Shown here: positions 14,090 through 25,447 of the stretch, in pieces | How the letters are laid out: every line of letters begins with the position of its first letter | Numbering within the stretch: position 1 is the first letter of the stretch | NCBI GenBank assembly: GCA_900618425.1 | Contig: UZAN01042332.1 | Span: forward strand, 1-46,558 | DNA from: Echinostoma caproni | Lineage: Eukaryota; Platyhelminthes; Trematoda; Plagiorchiida; Echinostomatidae | DNA: 46,558 nucleotides | Reading direction: 5' to 3' | Program-made: the position numbers and the translations under genes | The notes under the pieces: generated by a model | Database searches by the model: none | What the model was told of the DNA's origin: nothing | What the model saw: only the letters and a program-made list of their open reading frames with translations

Positions 14090-14310
14090 CAAATGAAACA
14101 TAAACTGAAAAGCTAGGAAGTTATAGAAAGCTATTGCTACCTGATTGAATCTCATTAGCTGCACCAATCTATCCAACAACTGATAATTAAACCGGGACCT
14201 CGTAGGTAAAAAGCAATCTTATGATGCTTTTGACTACCGGCTGTTGATCGGACCGTTTTACATTTGGACATTACACAATATAGTGCAAACTCTTTTTGCG
14301 AGCTTAATGT
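14090..14310 (-). repeat. Diverged copy of the 7.6-kb SINE family
   Basis: The plus strand starts AAATGAAACATAAACTGAAA and keeps the order of blocks seen at 7622-7830: AAGCTAGGAAG, the CTGATTGAATCTCATTAGC equivalent, ACCGGGACCTC, TGATCGGACCG and TGCGAGCTT. Identity looks to be around 70% by eye. Orientation is the same as the left arm at 7.6 kb. The A-box region is heavily altered, so it is probably inactive. Confidence 0.5.
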
Positions 14311-14470
14311 AGCGATCACATTTTGTTTATATCGGCAATAATCTCCAGAGTTTGTCTGAGTTCAGACTGTGTGCTAAACAAATCCCGGTACAATAATCTT
14401 TTTTATAAAAAAAAATGTTCCGTAATTTGCTCGTGGGAGCGATACTGCTAGATTGTTCAGGGCAAAGTAG

Positions 14471-14493
14471 GTGAATTTTCCTAGGAAATTCAC
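14471..14493. repeat. Perfect-arm palindrome at edge of GC-rich block
   Basis: Arms GTGAATTT and AAATTCAC flank a 7-base centre (TCCTAGG). The palindrome sits exactly where the GC-rich block 14494-14990 begins on the plus strand, just past a run of A at about 14406-14415. It could form a hairpin or mark the end of an inserted element. Confidence 0.5.
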
Positions 14494-14987
14494 AACTGCA
14501 GCACTCGGTTAACCAGAGCCTGACTCAACAGACGGCAGGGCGGTGTGCGAAAACCACAATCCAATGAGGCCGGTTTCCAGTTCATCGGATCAAACACCCT
14601 TTGGACGGAGTCAAACGTCCCAGGTACCCGATACACCCGACGCCTAATCGCGCCGGTGGCCACTACGACGACCAAGAAAGTCTGTGGGTGATTCGTACGC
14701 CTCTTCTTGGTAGGTTTGGAATCAGGGCTAAAAGGCAAATCCCCTGGGCAAAATGCCTGTGACTCATCGACGTAGTTATAGCCACGGATATTGGCTTTTC
14801 GTCCTCCCCCTTTGGTGGAGAAATTCCTCTGGCAGAAGAATATAGTGATTAGAGTGTCCTCAGCAAAATTAATTTGAGACGTCTTCAGAGTTATGACTGT
14901 GTCAGTAACATACTTCAGTGTAACGGAAGATTTGATTCGATCACGTAGGATATTTCGTTGTGTTGAGGGCAAATAAAACGTCAACAA
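14490..14987 (-). other. GC-rich repeat-like block with a 165-codon open frame
   Basis: Much of this block is visibly richer in GC than its surroundings, and the minus strand is open for 165 codons. The reading has a Lys/Arg-rich patch (KPTKKRRTNHPQ), then LVVVVATGAIRRRVYRVPG and a C-terminal part with WKPASLDCGFRTPPCRL. I recognise no domain. The start used is not an obvious ATG context and no promoter is visible. The sharp composition change and the palindrome at one edge suggest an inserted element rather than a host gene. It may be part of a retrotransposon leader or an unknown repeat. Confidence 0.35.
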
Positions 14988-15139
14988 GAAAGCTAAAAGT
15001 CACTAGTTAGTTGTTTCAATCTATTGGGTGTCATTATGTATTGGCTGAATAACAGCTGTCATTTTGCTTTGGAGAATATGGTATCCATCATACCCTGGAG
15101 ATGCACCAAAGATAACGGTGATCGAAGAGAGACAGTCAA

Positions 15140-15369
15140 TTAATGTTTATGGAGCAAAGTTATCAGTGTAATCCATTCTACGTTGGCAGACAGGGTTGTC
15201 ATTCAACTTATTTCTCATTGACGATGTCCGAGAAAATGCACACCCACGTAGTCGCTCAGTTGAACGCCTCTGATAAGCATAATTGGATCATACAAACACC
15301 GATCAAAATTCCACATGTGTACAATACTTTGCTCCAGAGAAGCAACTCTACGAAAGATCACCTTCACTG
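15140..15369 (+). pseudogene. gp210-like exon a (broken frame)
   Basis: The exon ends with a strong donor (CACTG|GTAAGT at 15370). In the frame that joins correctly to the next exon, the end reads FAPEKQLYERSPSL, matching gp210 TTRELYLEDSPL. Upstream in that same frame is NLFLIDDVRENAHPRSRS, matching gp210 IIFAEDITTGQVLRC. Between them the frame has three stops (about 15268-15279), while another frame carries HNWIIQTPIKIPHV, matching the expected IHDIQIV piece. Two compensating frameshifts explain this. The 5' boundary is uncertain. Confidence 0.45.
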
Positions 15370-15459
15370 GTAAGTTCCCATAAATGGAAACACCTGAGGA
15401 TTTGACCTTGTTATTTGTTTTATTTTAAGACCATACACATTGTAACCGCCTATCTGCAG

Positions 15460-15572
15460 ACAGTCCAAGTGGTTCGTGATTTGGATTCGGAGGTTTTCGC
15501 ATCACTTGATTGAAATCGGCGTCCAAACATGCAAGGCCGAAACCTCGGGATTATACGAAATCAATGGCAATT
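15460..15572 (+). pseudogene. gp210-like exon b (frameshift)
   Basis: The acceptor is CTATCTGCAG|ACAGTCC. The first frame reads TVQVVRDLDSEVFASLD and then hits TGA at about 15513, matching gp210 LELKIQALDSEGNTFSTL. The homologous continuation LIEIGVQTCKAE lies in another frame, which stays open to 15664. One small indel separates them. A donor-like AATT|GTAGTA lies at 15573, so the 3' end is only a guess. Phase with the previous exon fits the DLDSE frame. Confidence 0.5.
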
Positions 15573-15955
15573 GTAGTATTACCATTACCAATGATGAATT
15601 TATTAGTATCATTTACAGTGATGCTCCTCATTCTATGAATAACATACACCATTGTAAACGATAGTTTTTTAGTTCAAACGATAAAATTTGTGAGATTGGG
15701 CGCAGAACACGAAAGGAATTCATGAAATTTACTCCGTCTTTTTCTCTATATAGTTTCATGCAGTTAAACTAGCATAACATACAAGTGTTTGAACATATGC
15801 TAATGAAAGGACCGTCGATAAACACATGACACCGGCCAAGACAACGCAATACGCCTATTCACGTGTCCATCAGACATTTAACGGGGCACAAGTAAAACAG
15901 TTGGAAGCATGGGGCAGGAATGCAACTTGTCTATCTTCACACCTGTCTGTCACAG

Positions 15956-16087
15956 CTAAAATGCATCGTACCAGTTGAGTGCTTGCTAATATTGACAGCT
16001 AGCCAACAGAACATATTTGATATGACACAGTACTGGTTTCATTTTTTGAATTCATTAGGAAAGTTCATTGAAAAACGTGGAAGTTCT
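15956..16087 (+). CDS. gp210-like exon c (open)
   Basis: The acceptor is very good (CACACCTGTCTGTCACAG|CTAAAATG) and so is the donor (AGTTCT|GTAAGATT). The 132 bases are open in one frame: VECLLILTASQQNIFDMTQY, then a segment ending GKFIEKRGSS. This fits the gp210 segment [21 protein letters not shown]...KQGD by position and pattern. It shows no internal break. It is one of the intact exons of the chain. Confidence 0.45.
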
Positions 16088-17295
16088 GTAAGATTACTTT
16101 TTCTGTGAATTCGAAAAGTAGTAGACCATCATCCAAAATGTTTATCCTGAATACTGATAACATGGTGAATTCTGAATGGATAGTTTTACTCTTGTACTTT
16201 TTCCCAAATATACCAAAGTTATTAAAACTCGCCTACGAGTCTGATCTAATGGAACATCGACTCACTTTTGCATGTTACGCTTCTATTCACAATAAAATAA
16301 TAAAAACGAAACATTTCAAAATTTATCATTTAAAATTACTCAATCTCTTTATTATCTTCTCTTTTTCAAGGGAAACCCTGTAACCCGATTTTAAAATTAG
16401 CAAAACATTTGAAGATGATAAGCTAATATTATAACACACGTACCACGGCAATTAAATCATATTCGACGATCTACGTTGTCTCACAAAATAGTGGCAAAAT
16501 CTTTGCACGTTTCCAACAGTCATGGCTCAGCGTAATCTAAATTACAGTTAAATAAATCGTTGTGGAGGAGAATGTTAAACTTCAAGCGGAGTTTCACTTT
16601 TGAGACTTATACATAGTTGAACATACTACCATCATTTCTCATCACAGAAGTTAATCTGCCCACACCAAAAAACATTTAATTCGGGTGTTGATCTGAGTCA
16701 AAACTACAATCACGCTCCTCGGCAGACAGTTGCCTTATCCTTTTTAGTACACTCAGACTTAACTAGTCCCTTAAGAAAACCCCTGCTCACCTGTTTACTG
16801 CCTCATACTTTCGAGGCTCTCGTTTGCACTCCGTTTTGTCATACTCAGAACACTCGTGTCGCCTGATGTGAACAATGACTATAACCTTCCAACTCCAGCT
16901 GTTTCTGTTATACCCGAATGAATCAATCAATCACGTTCTCTGATAATATAGCAATGTAACCGCTGCTTTGACCAAAGCACCACACTCATTGGACCGGGTC
17001 TACCACAACGCCCAATTGTTCGGAATGAATCGACTTCTCCACGAACGAACAGGAACATTTGGAGTGAGTTTCCGAAAGAGAATGAGGGTTTCAGTGTGAA
17101 GAGGATTTTGCGATCTGCGTTCCGGTTACTTTGAGTTCCCGTGGATCGCATAAGCTTTAAACAAAAAGAAACGAACCGGACGTTGAGCGACCTGAGTCGG
17201 TTAGGTTAGGAAGCCGGTCACGACAACTTAGATCATTAAACCGATTACTAACTGCAGAAGTAAATACAAGCGAACCATTGTGAGAGTAGGTTCAT
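16088..17295. other. Intron-like stretch
   Basis: This is non-coding DNA between gp210-like exon c and the retrotransposon relic. An open frame at 16105-16383 is AT-driven (Lys, Leu, Ile, Asn) and has no splice support. The part at 16640-17150 is more balanced in composition and may be old repeat; I recognise nothing in it. Confidence 0.4.
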
Positions 17296-17700
17296 CTTAG
17301 ATTCCTTATATTCATTAACGATCTGGTACAGGAACCTCAAAATCCCTGTTTCATGTTTGTTGATAATGTCAAGAGTCGAGAATTAATCAGCATAGAGATC
17401 GAGACGTGGTCCATGGATTGTCGATACCTACCCTAGAACTTAAGCGTGTGCTGGATTTTGGCAATGAGAAATGGCATACAGGTGTTAAATGGATCACCAA
17501 TGCAATAGGTTTCACATATGAAGGATCTAGGGGTGATCATGACCCAGAGCTTTAAAGGCACCAGTCAGTGATTAGGGGGGCTAATCAGGTTAAGGGGCAG
17601 ATGTTCATGTGATGTACAGTCATATGCAGAGCACGATGTGCACCTCATACCGGAACGCCTGCAAGACTTAAAATTTATCGCTGATGACGCAAGCAGAAAT
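17296..17700 (+). mobile_element. Non-LTR retrotransposon relic, reverse transcriptase C-terminal part
   Basis: Across several frames this reads as the second half of a CR1/Jockey-like reverse transcriptase. LRFLIFINDLVQ and FMFVDNVK correspond to the palm motif FADDIK with both catalytic Asp contexts degraded. A later segment contains QVLNGSPMQ and HMKDLGVIMT, matching the usual VLNG...HKDLGV block. Frames change repeatedly and stops are present, so it is dead. It lies in an intron of the gp210-like chain. Confidence 0.6.
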
Positions 17701-18548
17701 AATTCTTTGTTTCCTCGCGTTCATCTCATAACATAGAACTTACTGGAAAGTGGGTTAGATTGAGACTATCGCAAAGAAAATTTCATTTATACATAACGCT
17801 GGAGGCCACAATCATCCTGTGACAGCACTAAGCACTGAGCAATCGATTGGAGAGTTTTATTCGTCCTGTGCAAACTGCACTGATTAGAATGGTCAAACGT
17901 CTACTTGCATTTTTCTTTCTGCAGTACTTAGTACTCCGTACTTGGTAGTATTAACAGCTTGGAACATTACAAATCACAACTATCAAAGAGCCTAATCTTG
18001 ACACTCAAATATAAGATGAAAAGAAAGGGAAGTTTCTTAGGAACAGCAGAAACTATGGATCAATAGCAATTTAAATTTCTACTGAGGTCATTAGAATGAA
18101 AATTCTATTCTGTATGCAATGCAGACGGTAACCGTTCCTACGTAGAAGAGTATGTGTGATATCAACTGACCTTATCCAATGGAACAACTGATAGAGTTCG
18201 TTTTCTGCTCCAATCGCATGACGCATAGAAATCTCACATAGATTTAAGATTACTGCCTTTAGTACAGTTAACCTTCTAACGATCGTTAAGTAGGTGCAAA
18301 CTTTCTTGTGGATTGTGGAAGTTTGTTTTGACTGGATTTCCTAACACAACGGGGAAGCAAAAAGTCAACTCACTCATTACCGTCCGTCCTGTCATCGCTC
18401 AACCCGTTTATCCCTTATTTTCAGTGACCACTGCCTGTCTTAGGGAATGTCGTATTCCTTTTTTATGCCCCATTCCACTGAACGAACGAAAACTAGAAAA
18501 TCATCCACGAGCATGCAGTTCTAACTTCGTCCTTTCTTTTTTGTTTAG
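17701..18548. other. Intron-like stretch
   Basis: I recognise no feature beyond possible remnants of the upstream retrotransposon. The long open frame here (from 18313) is mostly intronic: its only convincing coding part is the short exon at 18549-18618. Confidence 0.4.
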
Positions 18549-18618
18549 TCACCATATCGATTTTGACCATAGTGGAGCCTTTATAGTTAAAGCTTCCAAG
18601 TGCTCACTGAAATTGGAG
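18549..18618 (+). CDS. gp210-like exon d (short, open)
   Basis: A strong pyrimidine-rich acceptor (TTTCTTTTTTGTTTAG) and a donor (TTGGAG|GTAACC) bound 70 bases reading HHIDFDHSGAFIVKASKCSL then KLE. This fits gp210 [20 protein letters not shown] in order. The match is short, so its support comes mainly from the splice sites and the collinear position. Confidence 0.4.
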
Positions 18619-20421
18619 GTAACCTTGTTTGCTAAAAACAAAGGACTTGTAGAGTACGTGTATAAAACAAAGGAACAAAATTCGATTATTGCTGTCATTG
18701 GTAATGCTTTTCACTTATGTCATCCTCCAAGCGTTTCAGCCATCCTTGGCGAACTGTTTTCAGAACTCTGTTTTGAAGGAACTTTTGGAGAATCCCCGTA
18801 TAACAGCAATGAGATTGGAAGCCAGGTTATATGTTGCAGCCTTATTATACTCACTGTTCCCCCTCCTGGTTAGAAACGTAAAGCTAAGTTTTCTACAAAA
18901 CTATGTATGATATGTGTTCCATATGAACAAATCACCAATAGGCGTGTGTTACCGTTGCGGTGAAAACCTTGGTTGCATAATCCACTTTTTGAAGCTTAAT
19001 TGAACAAGCCACCTAATTTTATTTAGTTAGTGACGTAAAACTTTCTTTACACACAAAGTGCTACTGGTGATCGATATCTCTTTGCGGAAGATCAAGGTTT
19101 GTGAAACAATAAGGATTTCATCAAACCGTAGTACTTCATATCCAAGATGTTCGTGCTGCTGAAAACATCACGAAAGATGCGACTGATAAATATATCGACG
19201 GGATGCTCTCAACTATTCCACTTGTTATCTATTAAAACCATAGCGATTATCATTTGATGAGTATTCCTAACTGTTATCAGCCTTTCATCAAAGTAAATAA
19301 CAACTAGCGTTTTTGAAACTTTCGTATTCTATGCTGCTTTCAGCACCTTATGTAGAGAATACAGAGCTGATGACAAATTCTCGCCAATCCAGGAAATGCA
19401 TTCCCCGCATCAAGATCCATATCCCTCGGACCCACTTCCGATTTATAGCCTTTATTTTGTTGACAACAAATGATAAATCAGCAGCCTTAGTATGACCATG
19501 ACCACCCTTATAGATGTTGGCTGAACATATGCATACCCAATAAACAGAAAAAGAAGTAAAAGTATGTTTTGATATTTGAAGATCGATCAATCGAGCGTTT
19601 ACCTAATTCATATTTCATTGTTCTCTAAAAAGAGAAACTGCATCAACCACCTTAACAGTTACCATATTTGTATTAAAACCAAATAAAAAATCTCTGCCTT
19701 TCAGAATAACGACGTAATGCAGCCTCCAGATGGGAGTCTTTTCCTAATAAATTTATTGGATCACCGTAATTCTGATTGTTGTACTACAATTTTATTTCAA
19801 ATCAGATTTGCGGTCCGTTAAGCACATTGGAAACGCATTTGATCATATTGGTGAAGCAAACAAGTAGACACAAGTATTCCAGCGTAACCAGTTGAACCCG
19901 AAAATATTGTTCTTTACCTGCAAACAGAGCTAACTAACTACACACTTGATTGACTCCTAAATGAAATGTAGAAACTAGAGAACCAATCTCATATTCGGTC
20001 AATAGTTTATTACCAGTTATGTTCTTCATATTTCACAAACTAATATTGTATTACTGTATTCACCTGTTTTTTCTATCAAGCTGGTAGCGTTTGAGTGGTT
20101 AGAATTCATTAGCTTCCCGTTATATTCCAGTGTTTATGCACCAAACTATTACCATTACTAACTGTAAGAGACAACCTTTCTGAACCCATCGTAAATCAAC
20201 TTTACACTCAGGATGCAGTGGACTTGAGGCCGGATCTCGTAGATCATCGGTAATGTCCATCGCCAATCCATCCGGGAATTCGAATTCCGACACCTCGCAG
20301 ATGAGACCTGTATTATGCCTACACCAGCCACTTAATCTCTATTCTAATCAATATGACTGATATAAGTTCATGCGGGCATCGTCCTTAAAGCTTGTGAACT
20401 TTCAAACTAATTTTTTTCTAG
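18619..20421. other. Intron-like stretch with one possible exon and a repeat patch
   Basis: A strong acceptor (TTCTATGCTGCTTTCAG) at 19343 opens onto a stretch readable for about 40 codons in two frames. I cannot match it to gp210 with confidence and see no clear donor. At about 20205-20325 a GC-richer patch, read on the minus strand, contains GGAATTCGAATTCCC, which resembles a pol III B box, so it may be a worn SINE. Confidence 0.3.
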
Positions 20422-20515
20422 ATCATTGGGTAACCTAACTTACAAACCTGGAACAATTTACCCTATAGTTCTCTGTAGTATCACAATAAGAAAGTTCGTT
20501 ATCAATCAAATTTAT
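20422..20515 (+). CDS. gp210-like exon e (tentative)
   Basis: A strong acceptor (ACTAATTTTTTTCTAG) is followed by 94 bases open in one frame, from SLGNLTYKPG to FVINQIY, and a possible donor TTTAT|GTATTC. The pattern LG...S.TIR...N.IYV fits gp210 ALQLGQSSLVLGHRSIRM...NSTIYVVEP, and the position in the chain is right. The phase with the next exon does not fit, so either the donor is misplaced or the frame is broken. Confidence 0.35.
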
Positions 20516-21400
20516 GTATTCCTTTATCACCTGTTATCATACAGATCGGGAAATCAGTCAGACAATGCTGGCATTATATTTCAATCTTATTACTTAATCA
20601 AATTCATACTACTAGTGAGTAGCAGTAATTAAACAGTAATTAAAACGTTAAACTTACGTGAATCAAACATGCAACTTGCTAACTCCGAATCACTAGGTAA
20701 GTTCATCAACATCGGTCTAGACTATAGGTCAATAAATTAAGCTTCAATAATCTCCAATCGCCCACTTTTTTGATTGAGCTACAGATACGATTTTTGGTCA
20801 ATAACTGTCACATTTGGAAGGATGATATCAACTGTGAAACTGAGTTGTCAGATGCTTTCATGGAATCGGCTTTGTCCATCACAGTAAACTAGGAAGACTA
20901 ATAGAAATACTTGCACTAATTAGCTAAATATATTTCACAACAACAACGAGACTTGCTTTGGTCTATTAACGGAAACCTCCTCAAAACCCGTGATCAAAAA
21001 GATTGATTAAATAAATCCATGCGTTTTTAACCTGTCAGGTATCAAAAAGTTCACGGTAGTTGTAGTAAAATTTTACTGCCGCAAAATTATAAATTATAAA
21101 CTGTACCAATTTGGTTAAACAATTTTAGGAAATGCAATATATATATATATATGTTTCGACCTAAGTAATATAATTTTGTTTAAGTACTATTCGGTCTGGT
21201 TATGAGCCGGGGTAATCAAGCCCAAACTGTTTTTTTCGCAACTATTCATAACTGTCAAACTTCAGCATGATGGAAGCGTTCTGATTAACGTAGGAATTCA
21301 AATAAGCACAGTTTATTTTCCCTTAGAGCCAAAGTAAAGCAAGTCAGCATCCATCTCTGAAATCCTAACCTATACGCTCAAAAGCAGTGTGCGCAAGCAC

Positions 21401-21614
21401 TTATGCTTTCTCATCTGAACCCATCACACGTAAACTGTTTTCAAGCACCCAAGCAAGTGATACTTGGCTATTGATGAAACCTGTAGCTGAAGTGAAAACC
21501 AATTGAAACCCCACTGTGTGAACACTTAGCAGATCCTCTCGTTTTCTTGTAAACCTCATATGTAATATATTACAGATTTTGTGTCCCATACTCATGTTTA
21601 GCAAAACGAAGCTC
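21401..21614 (-). CDS. Minus-strand exon-like island, unidentified
   Basis: On the minus strand a good acceptor (TTCGACTTTTTGTAG) at 21615 is followed by 70 open codons ending in TAA at 21401. The reading starts SFVLLNMSMGHKICN and ends in WVLENSLRVMGSDEKA. The C-terminal half looks protein-like, but I recognise no family. It could be a terminal exon of a gene on the opposite strand, nested in the gp210-like intron, or chance. Confidence 0.25.
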
Positions 21615-23324
21615 CTACAAAAAGTCGAACAAATTGGCTCCCAATACGTCTTTAAATTCATTCGCAGGTTTATTGCAACGCGCAATTTAGGGGTTGAATT
21701 CTGGGTTGGTTTGAAATGCGTTTTTAAACAATAATTCCTAATACGTCAATCATCGTTCTGTCAAAGTTGTTCTGTGTTCAATCACTTTTTAACTAATCAC
21801 AATCACTAGAATTTCGATACCTTTCCACACCTAATGTGCGATAACTCGTAATCCATACCCTATTTTAGATCAATCAGTACTTTTGATTAACCGCAATGTA
21901 GTTTATCATTACCACGAATTGAGCCTACGTGCGTGTGTTATTTTCTTATTAGAATTTCTTCCACTGTGTGGGGAATGAATTAGGTATATTTGAATTCAGA
22001 ATCTTAATATTTTGCTGGGTAGCAGATCAGGTTTTTATCGATTCCATGTATCTCTGTACTGTGAATCGTAAGTTAACATCACGTAGCACGCTATCTTTTA
22101 ACAGAAACTCTCATAGGAATACCTACGTCATAAATGTATTGTAATCTCGAAACAGGGATTCTCGTGATCAAAGCACTTTATTAGGATGGAAACCAGTCAC
22201 TAGTAAAACATAAACACCAAGAGGTTAACCATATTTTATGCTAGAAGGGGTAAATAGACAGGTGTAAATCCCAATAGAACCAATGCACGTGTTCTTCTCC
22301 TATTGTGTCCTTGAGCATTGGTAACAAGACTGGCATGTTATTTGACATCCTCTTGGCCTGAATTCTAAAACAGGAGTTCCCTATTTCTGGTTTCGTCTTT
22401 GCATTACCATCTGGTTCGAATTAACCAGTAGTGTTTATTGCAGGTGTAAACACCAAAAATATGTGTCTCACATTCGTCTCAAAATAGAATTAAAAACGAT
22501 AAAATAGGTGAACTTGTGGAAATCATGGGGCGAGTCGATGCACATGTATTATTACAAGGCTTTAATGTATAGATCGAGTTTTCCTTCCAAACAACTGGTG
22601 CTTTTAAAATGATACACAAATCATTTACTGAATAACTGCAAGTCGGTTTCAATATTCGCAATAAGTTCGGCTAAGTGATTAAAGGTAAGTGAAAATAAAT
22701 ACCATAGTTTCCACTATTTTCTAATACAGAGAGTTGGTTTCATTCATTTGGCTGCTGAGAGCAAATTGATTAATACGACAATAAATACCTAAAATTAGCA
22801 CCGGTAACTCAAAACGTATAAAGATACCGGATTGATTAACCACTTGTCAGCGTCACACGTCCATATTGAAGGACGAAGTTACTGAACAGTTGATTTTTCA
22901 GTGCCACAGTCCGTCATCAGAGCGTCAATGCGTGCACATGTGAAAAATGACGAATTCCCGGGGGGTCACTATACTCATGAATGAATGGTCTATATACCAA
23001 AACACCATTTGTATATACATTATTTACAAAAGGCAATTATACTTATAACAAAACTAGTGGTGTTCTGGGTGATATGGCATAATTTTTAATTAAATAAAAT
23101 AAGCGAGATTTGGTGGGGAGTAAACGAAACCCAAGGAACAAAACTCACCAAATAAGATTGCCGCAAGTGGGCTCAATGAGAATATGTTGGATCAGACAAG
23201 ACAATTTATACCTTGAGCATTTTGATTTTTCTGCTAATTATCCAATAAATGCAATTGTGTTATTTTTTCGAGGGTATCAACATAGAACGACTTATGATTA
23301 TCATCGAACAAGACAAAGAATTAC

Positions 23325-23711
23325 TCAATTTGTATCGACACAACGATGAACTTCATGCTTGCTTTTATGCCAAATAAGTAATTGATCATTTAGGCGACTG
23401 CATACACAACATATGAATTCACTACCACAAATAACATAATCAACCGATGGTTGCAAAACGTACACGGGACTGTTACTTTCATCCGTACAACAATATGTAA
23501 ATTCGGTTAACAAAGGTGACGTTTCATTGGTCGATCGTTTTGAGTTAGATTTTTTCTTTTTCTCCTTTCCCGTAGATCCGGTCAACGCAATCACGTAACC
23601 TTTAAGATCATTAGTTTGGAGTTGTTTACAAAATACGGGCGAAAGGGGGCCAGAGGTGCTTGTGTTCGTTTTTGTTCGATTAGCGTTCACACGGCGTTTT
23701 TGAGGAGACAT
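23325..23711 (-). CDS. Unidentified 128-codon open frame, basic N-terminus
   Basis: The minus strand opens with ATG at 23711, preceded by a pyrimidine-containing CTATTTCAG about 40 bases upstream. The N-terminus is MSPQKRRVNANRTKTNTST. A lysine-rich patch (GKEKKKKSNSKRS) follows at residues 48-60, then a Cys-containing part with VDYVICGSEFICCVCS. The amino-acid mix is less AT-biased than chance frames nearby. No domain is recognised. A donor-like ATTTGTG|GTAGTG inside suggests that only the first 90 or so codons would be coding if it is an exon. Confidence 0.35.
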   Translation of the reverse strand: MSPQKRRVNANRTKTNTSTSGPLSPVFCKQLQTNDLKGYVIALTGSTGKEKKKKSNSKRSTNETSPLLTEFTYCCTDESNSPVYVLQPSVDYVICGSEFICCVCSRLNDQLLIWHKSKHEVHRCVDTN

Positions 23712-24871
23712 TCCGAATGAATCTGGACAAAAATGTCACCCTATTGAGCTGAAATAGATCAATAGGGTTATCAGAAAGTTGACAAAGTAAACATTAATCA
23801 TATCATAGTCATAACTTATACATGATAATATTTTAATTAAACTATCCAATAGTTCTGTTGTGTCTCGCTCGAAACTATGACTAAATTTGGTCCCACGATG
23901 CTTATCATAACGATCCCAGTAAAAAGACACATGCGTCTATTTGTAGTGCGAACCAAAAATATAGTAAAAAAGAGAGAAACGTGCGGTGTATATGGGGGTT
24001 ATGCTTTAGAAGTGTCTTAGCTAATATTCATTCAGTTTTGGGGTTTAGTTTCTAATTTGTTCGTCTACTGCCAATATGATACAAAGATAGTTCAGGGTAA
24101 CCATTGATCATAATCTTAAACACACTCAACTGTGTACTTTGATTATATTCCGTTAATCGATTTGAGGTGAACCGGCTAAATGCAGACATGAGTCCATCAG
24201 GACTCCAACTGCGTTAGAATTAAACTTCACACAACATGTTTTGGCTGTGTTCTAGAACGGATCGATTTAATCAGTAATCATCGCAATTATTTCAGATGCT
24301 AAAATATGTCTATGGCTAGCGCTTAGACCATGCTGGAAAAATAAAACATTTTACCGTACCAAAATGAATACAAGCACATAACAATATTATCCAACATTTA
24401 GTGAGAACAACGTGCACCGTTATTTTGTAGGTATCATCAGAGGTTTCGTGTCAGCGAAGTTGGTTTTACCTTTCCATGACAAAGGTGTGACTGTCTCCCT
24501 CTCCCTGTAGTGAATACGCTCTCAAATCCTTGTGCCTAACGCGGTCTTAGGTTTTGTGCCCTTTACCCCCCCCCCCTTNTTTTCCTTCCTCGCGTGCGCT
24601 CCCTCGTTAACTAACCGGTCACTTTTTCAATCAAACTTAATCTAAATGTAAGTACAAAACATTTGAGATTATAACAAAGTGGCTGAATTGAATATGTCCT
24701 GTAGTCACGATACTTCTTCATTGTTCTGATGAAGATTTTCAACCCACTTGTGTCTTCCAATTAACCATGCTTGCTTTTTGAATATAAATCAACCAGTACA
24801 TTCATTGGATGGACTGGTTTTACATGTCGTGAACTTTTTGATCACTCGTACATCTATTTTTATTTATGTAG

Positions 24872-25145
24872 ACAAATGTAAATTCCGTTTAATGATTCAC
24901 CCTGAGAGCACTTACACTTCCGATCCGTACGAAACGGTTTACTCATACTTGTGTCTTAGATGACTTTCTATGCACGTCTTTGAGGTTGTCTTTGAGATTG
25001 TAATTGTTGCCTCATTTCCCAAAAGATACAAATGCATATTGAGTAATTTTCTCAATACAGTACGCAAAGAATCCAGTTTTAAAATATTCCAAAACATTGT
25101 CTTGTCAAGTGTCTCATCCGTGAAATCAGTATCATCAATCAAATG
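24872..25145 (+). pseudogene. gp210-like exon f (frameshift)
   Basis: A strong acceptor (ATTTTTATTTATGTAG) at 24871 precedes KCKFRLMIHPESTYTSDPYE, which matches gp210 [22 protein letters not shown]. The frame stops at TGA 24961. A second frame continues with TCVLDDFLC (gp210 IEVFDKFSN), and a third with IVASFPKRYKCILS...VSSVKSVSSI (gp210 ETVLPAEFFEVLSS...ALTSVVDQ). At least two indels are needed. No donor was found, so the 3' end is approximate. Confidence 0.45.
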
Positions 25146-25447
25146 TTTTTATCTCTATTAATTGGCCTCAGATAACTCAACTGCATTCAATGCGACGTTT
25201 AATAATGGCAGCTAACATAGCAGTGTACACTATCCATATATTTTCTAAGGATTCCGAGTGTGATGAAAGCGAGTCTCTCTCAGCATTATTGTTTCAAGGA
25301 ACTAAATCTCTCCCACCTCATATCACTATATCTAAACAGACCACTGGTTGTAAGCCCAATCTGCATTAAGAATTTGATTATAAACGTTATTTTCTTCTGT
25401 TTTGTCAGTCGTTTTATAAATGTTGTTTTTATCTATGTTGCATGAAA

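Larger units (their letters stand above)
20516..24871. other. Intron-like stretch
   Basis: Plus strand: no gp210-like exon is seen. An (AT) run lies at about 21138-21151. A C-run of about a dozen bases followed by an ambiguous base lies at 24566-24579, next to a pyrimidine-rich block (24495-24605). Two minus-strand open stretches are listed separately (21401-21614 and 23325-23711). Confidence 0.4.

Noticed and set aside
18313..18873. 186-codon plus-strand frame read as one gene
   Set aside because: Only 18549-18618 has splice sites and a gp210-like match; the rest reads through intron-like sequence, including the pyrimidine tract itself.
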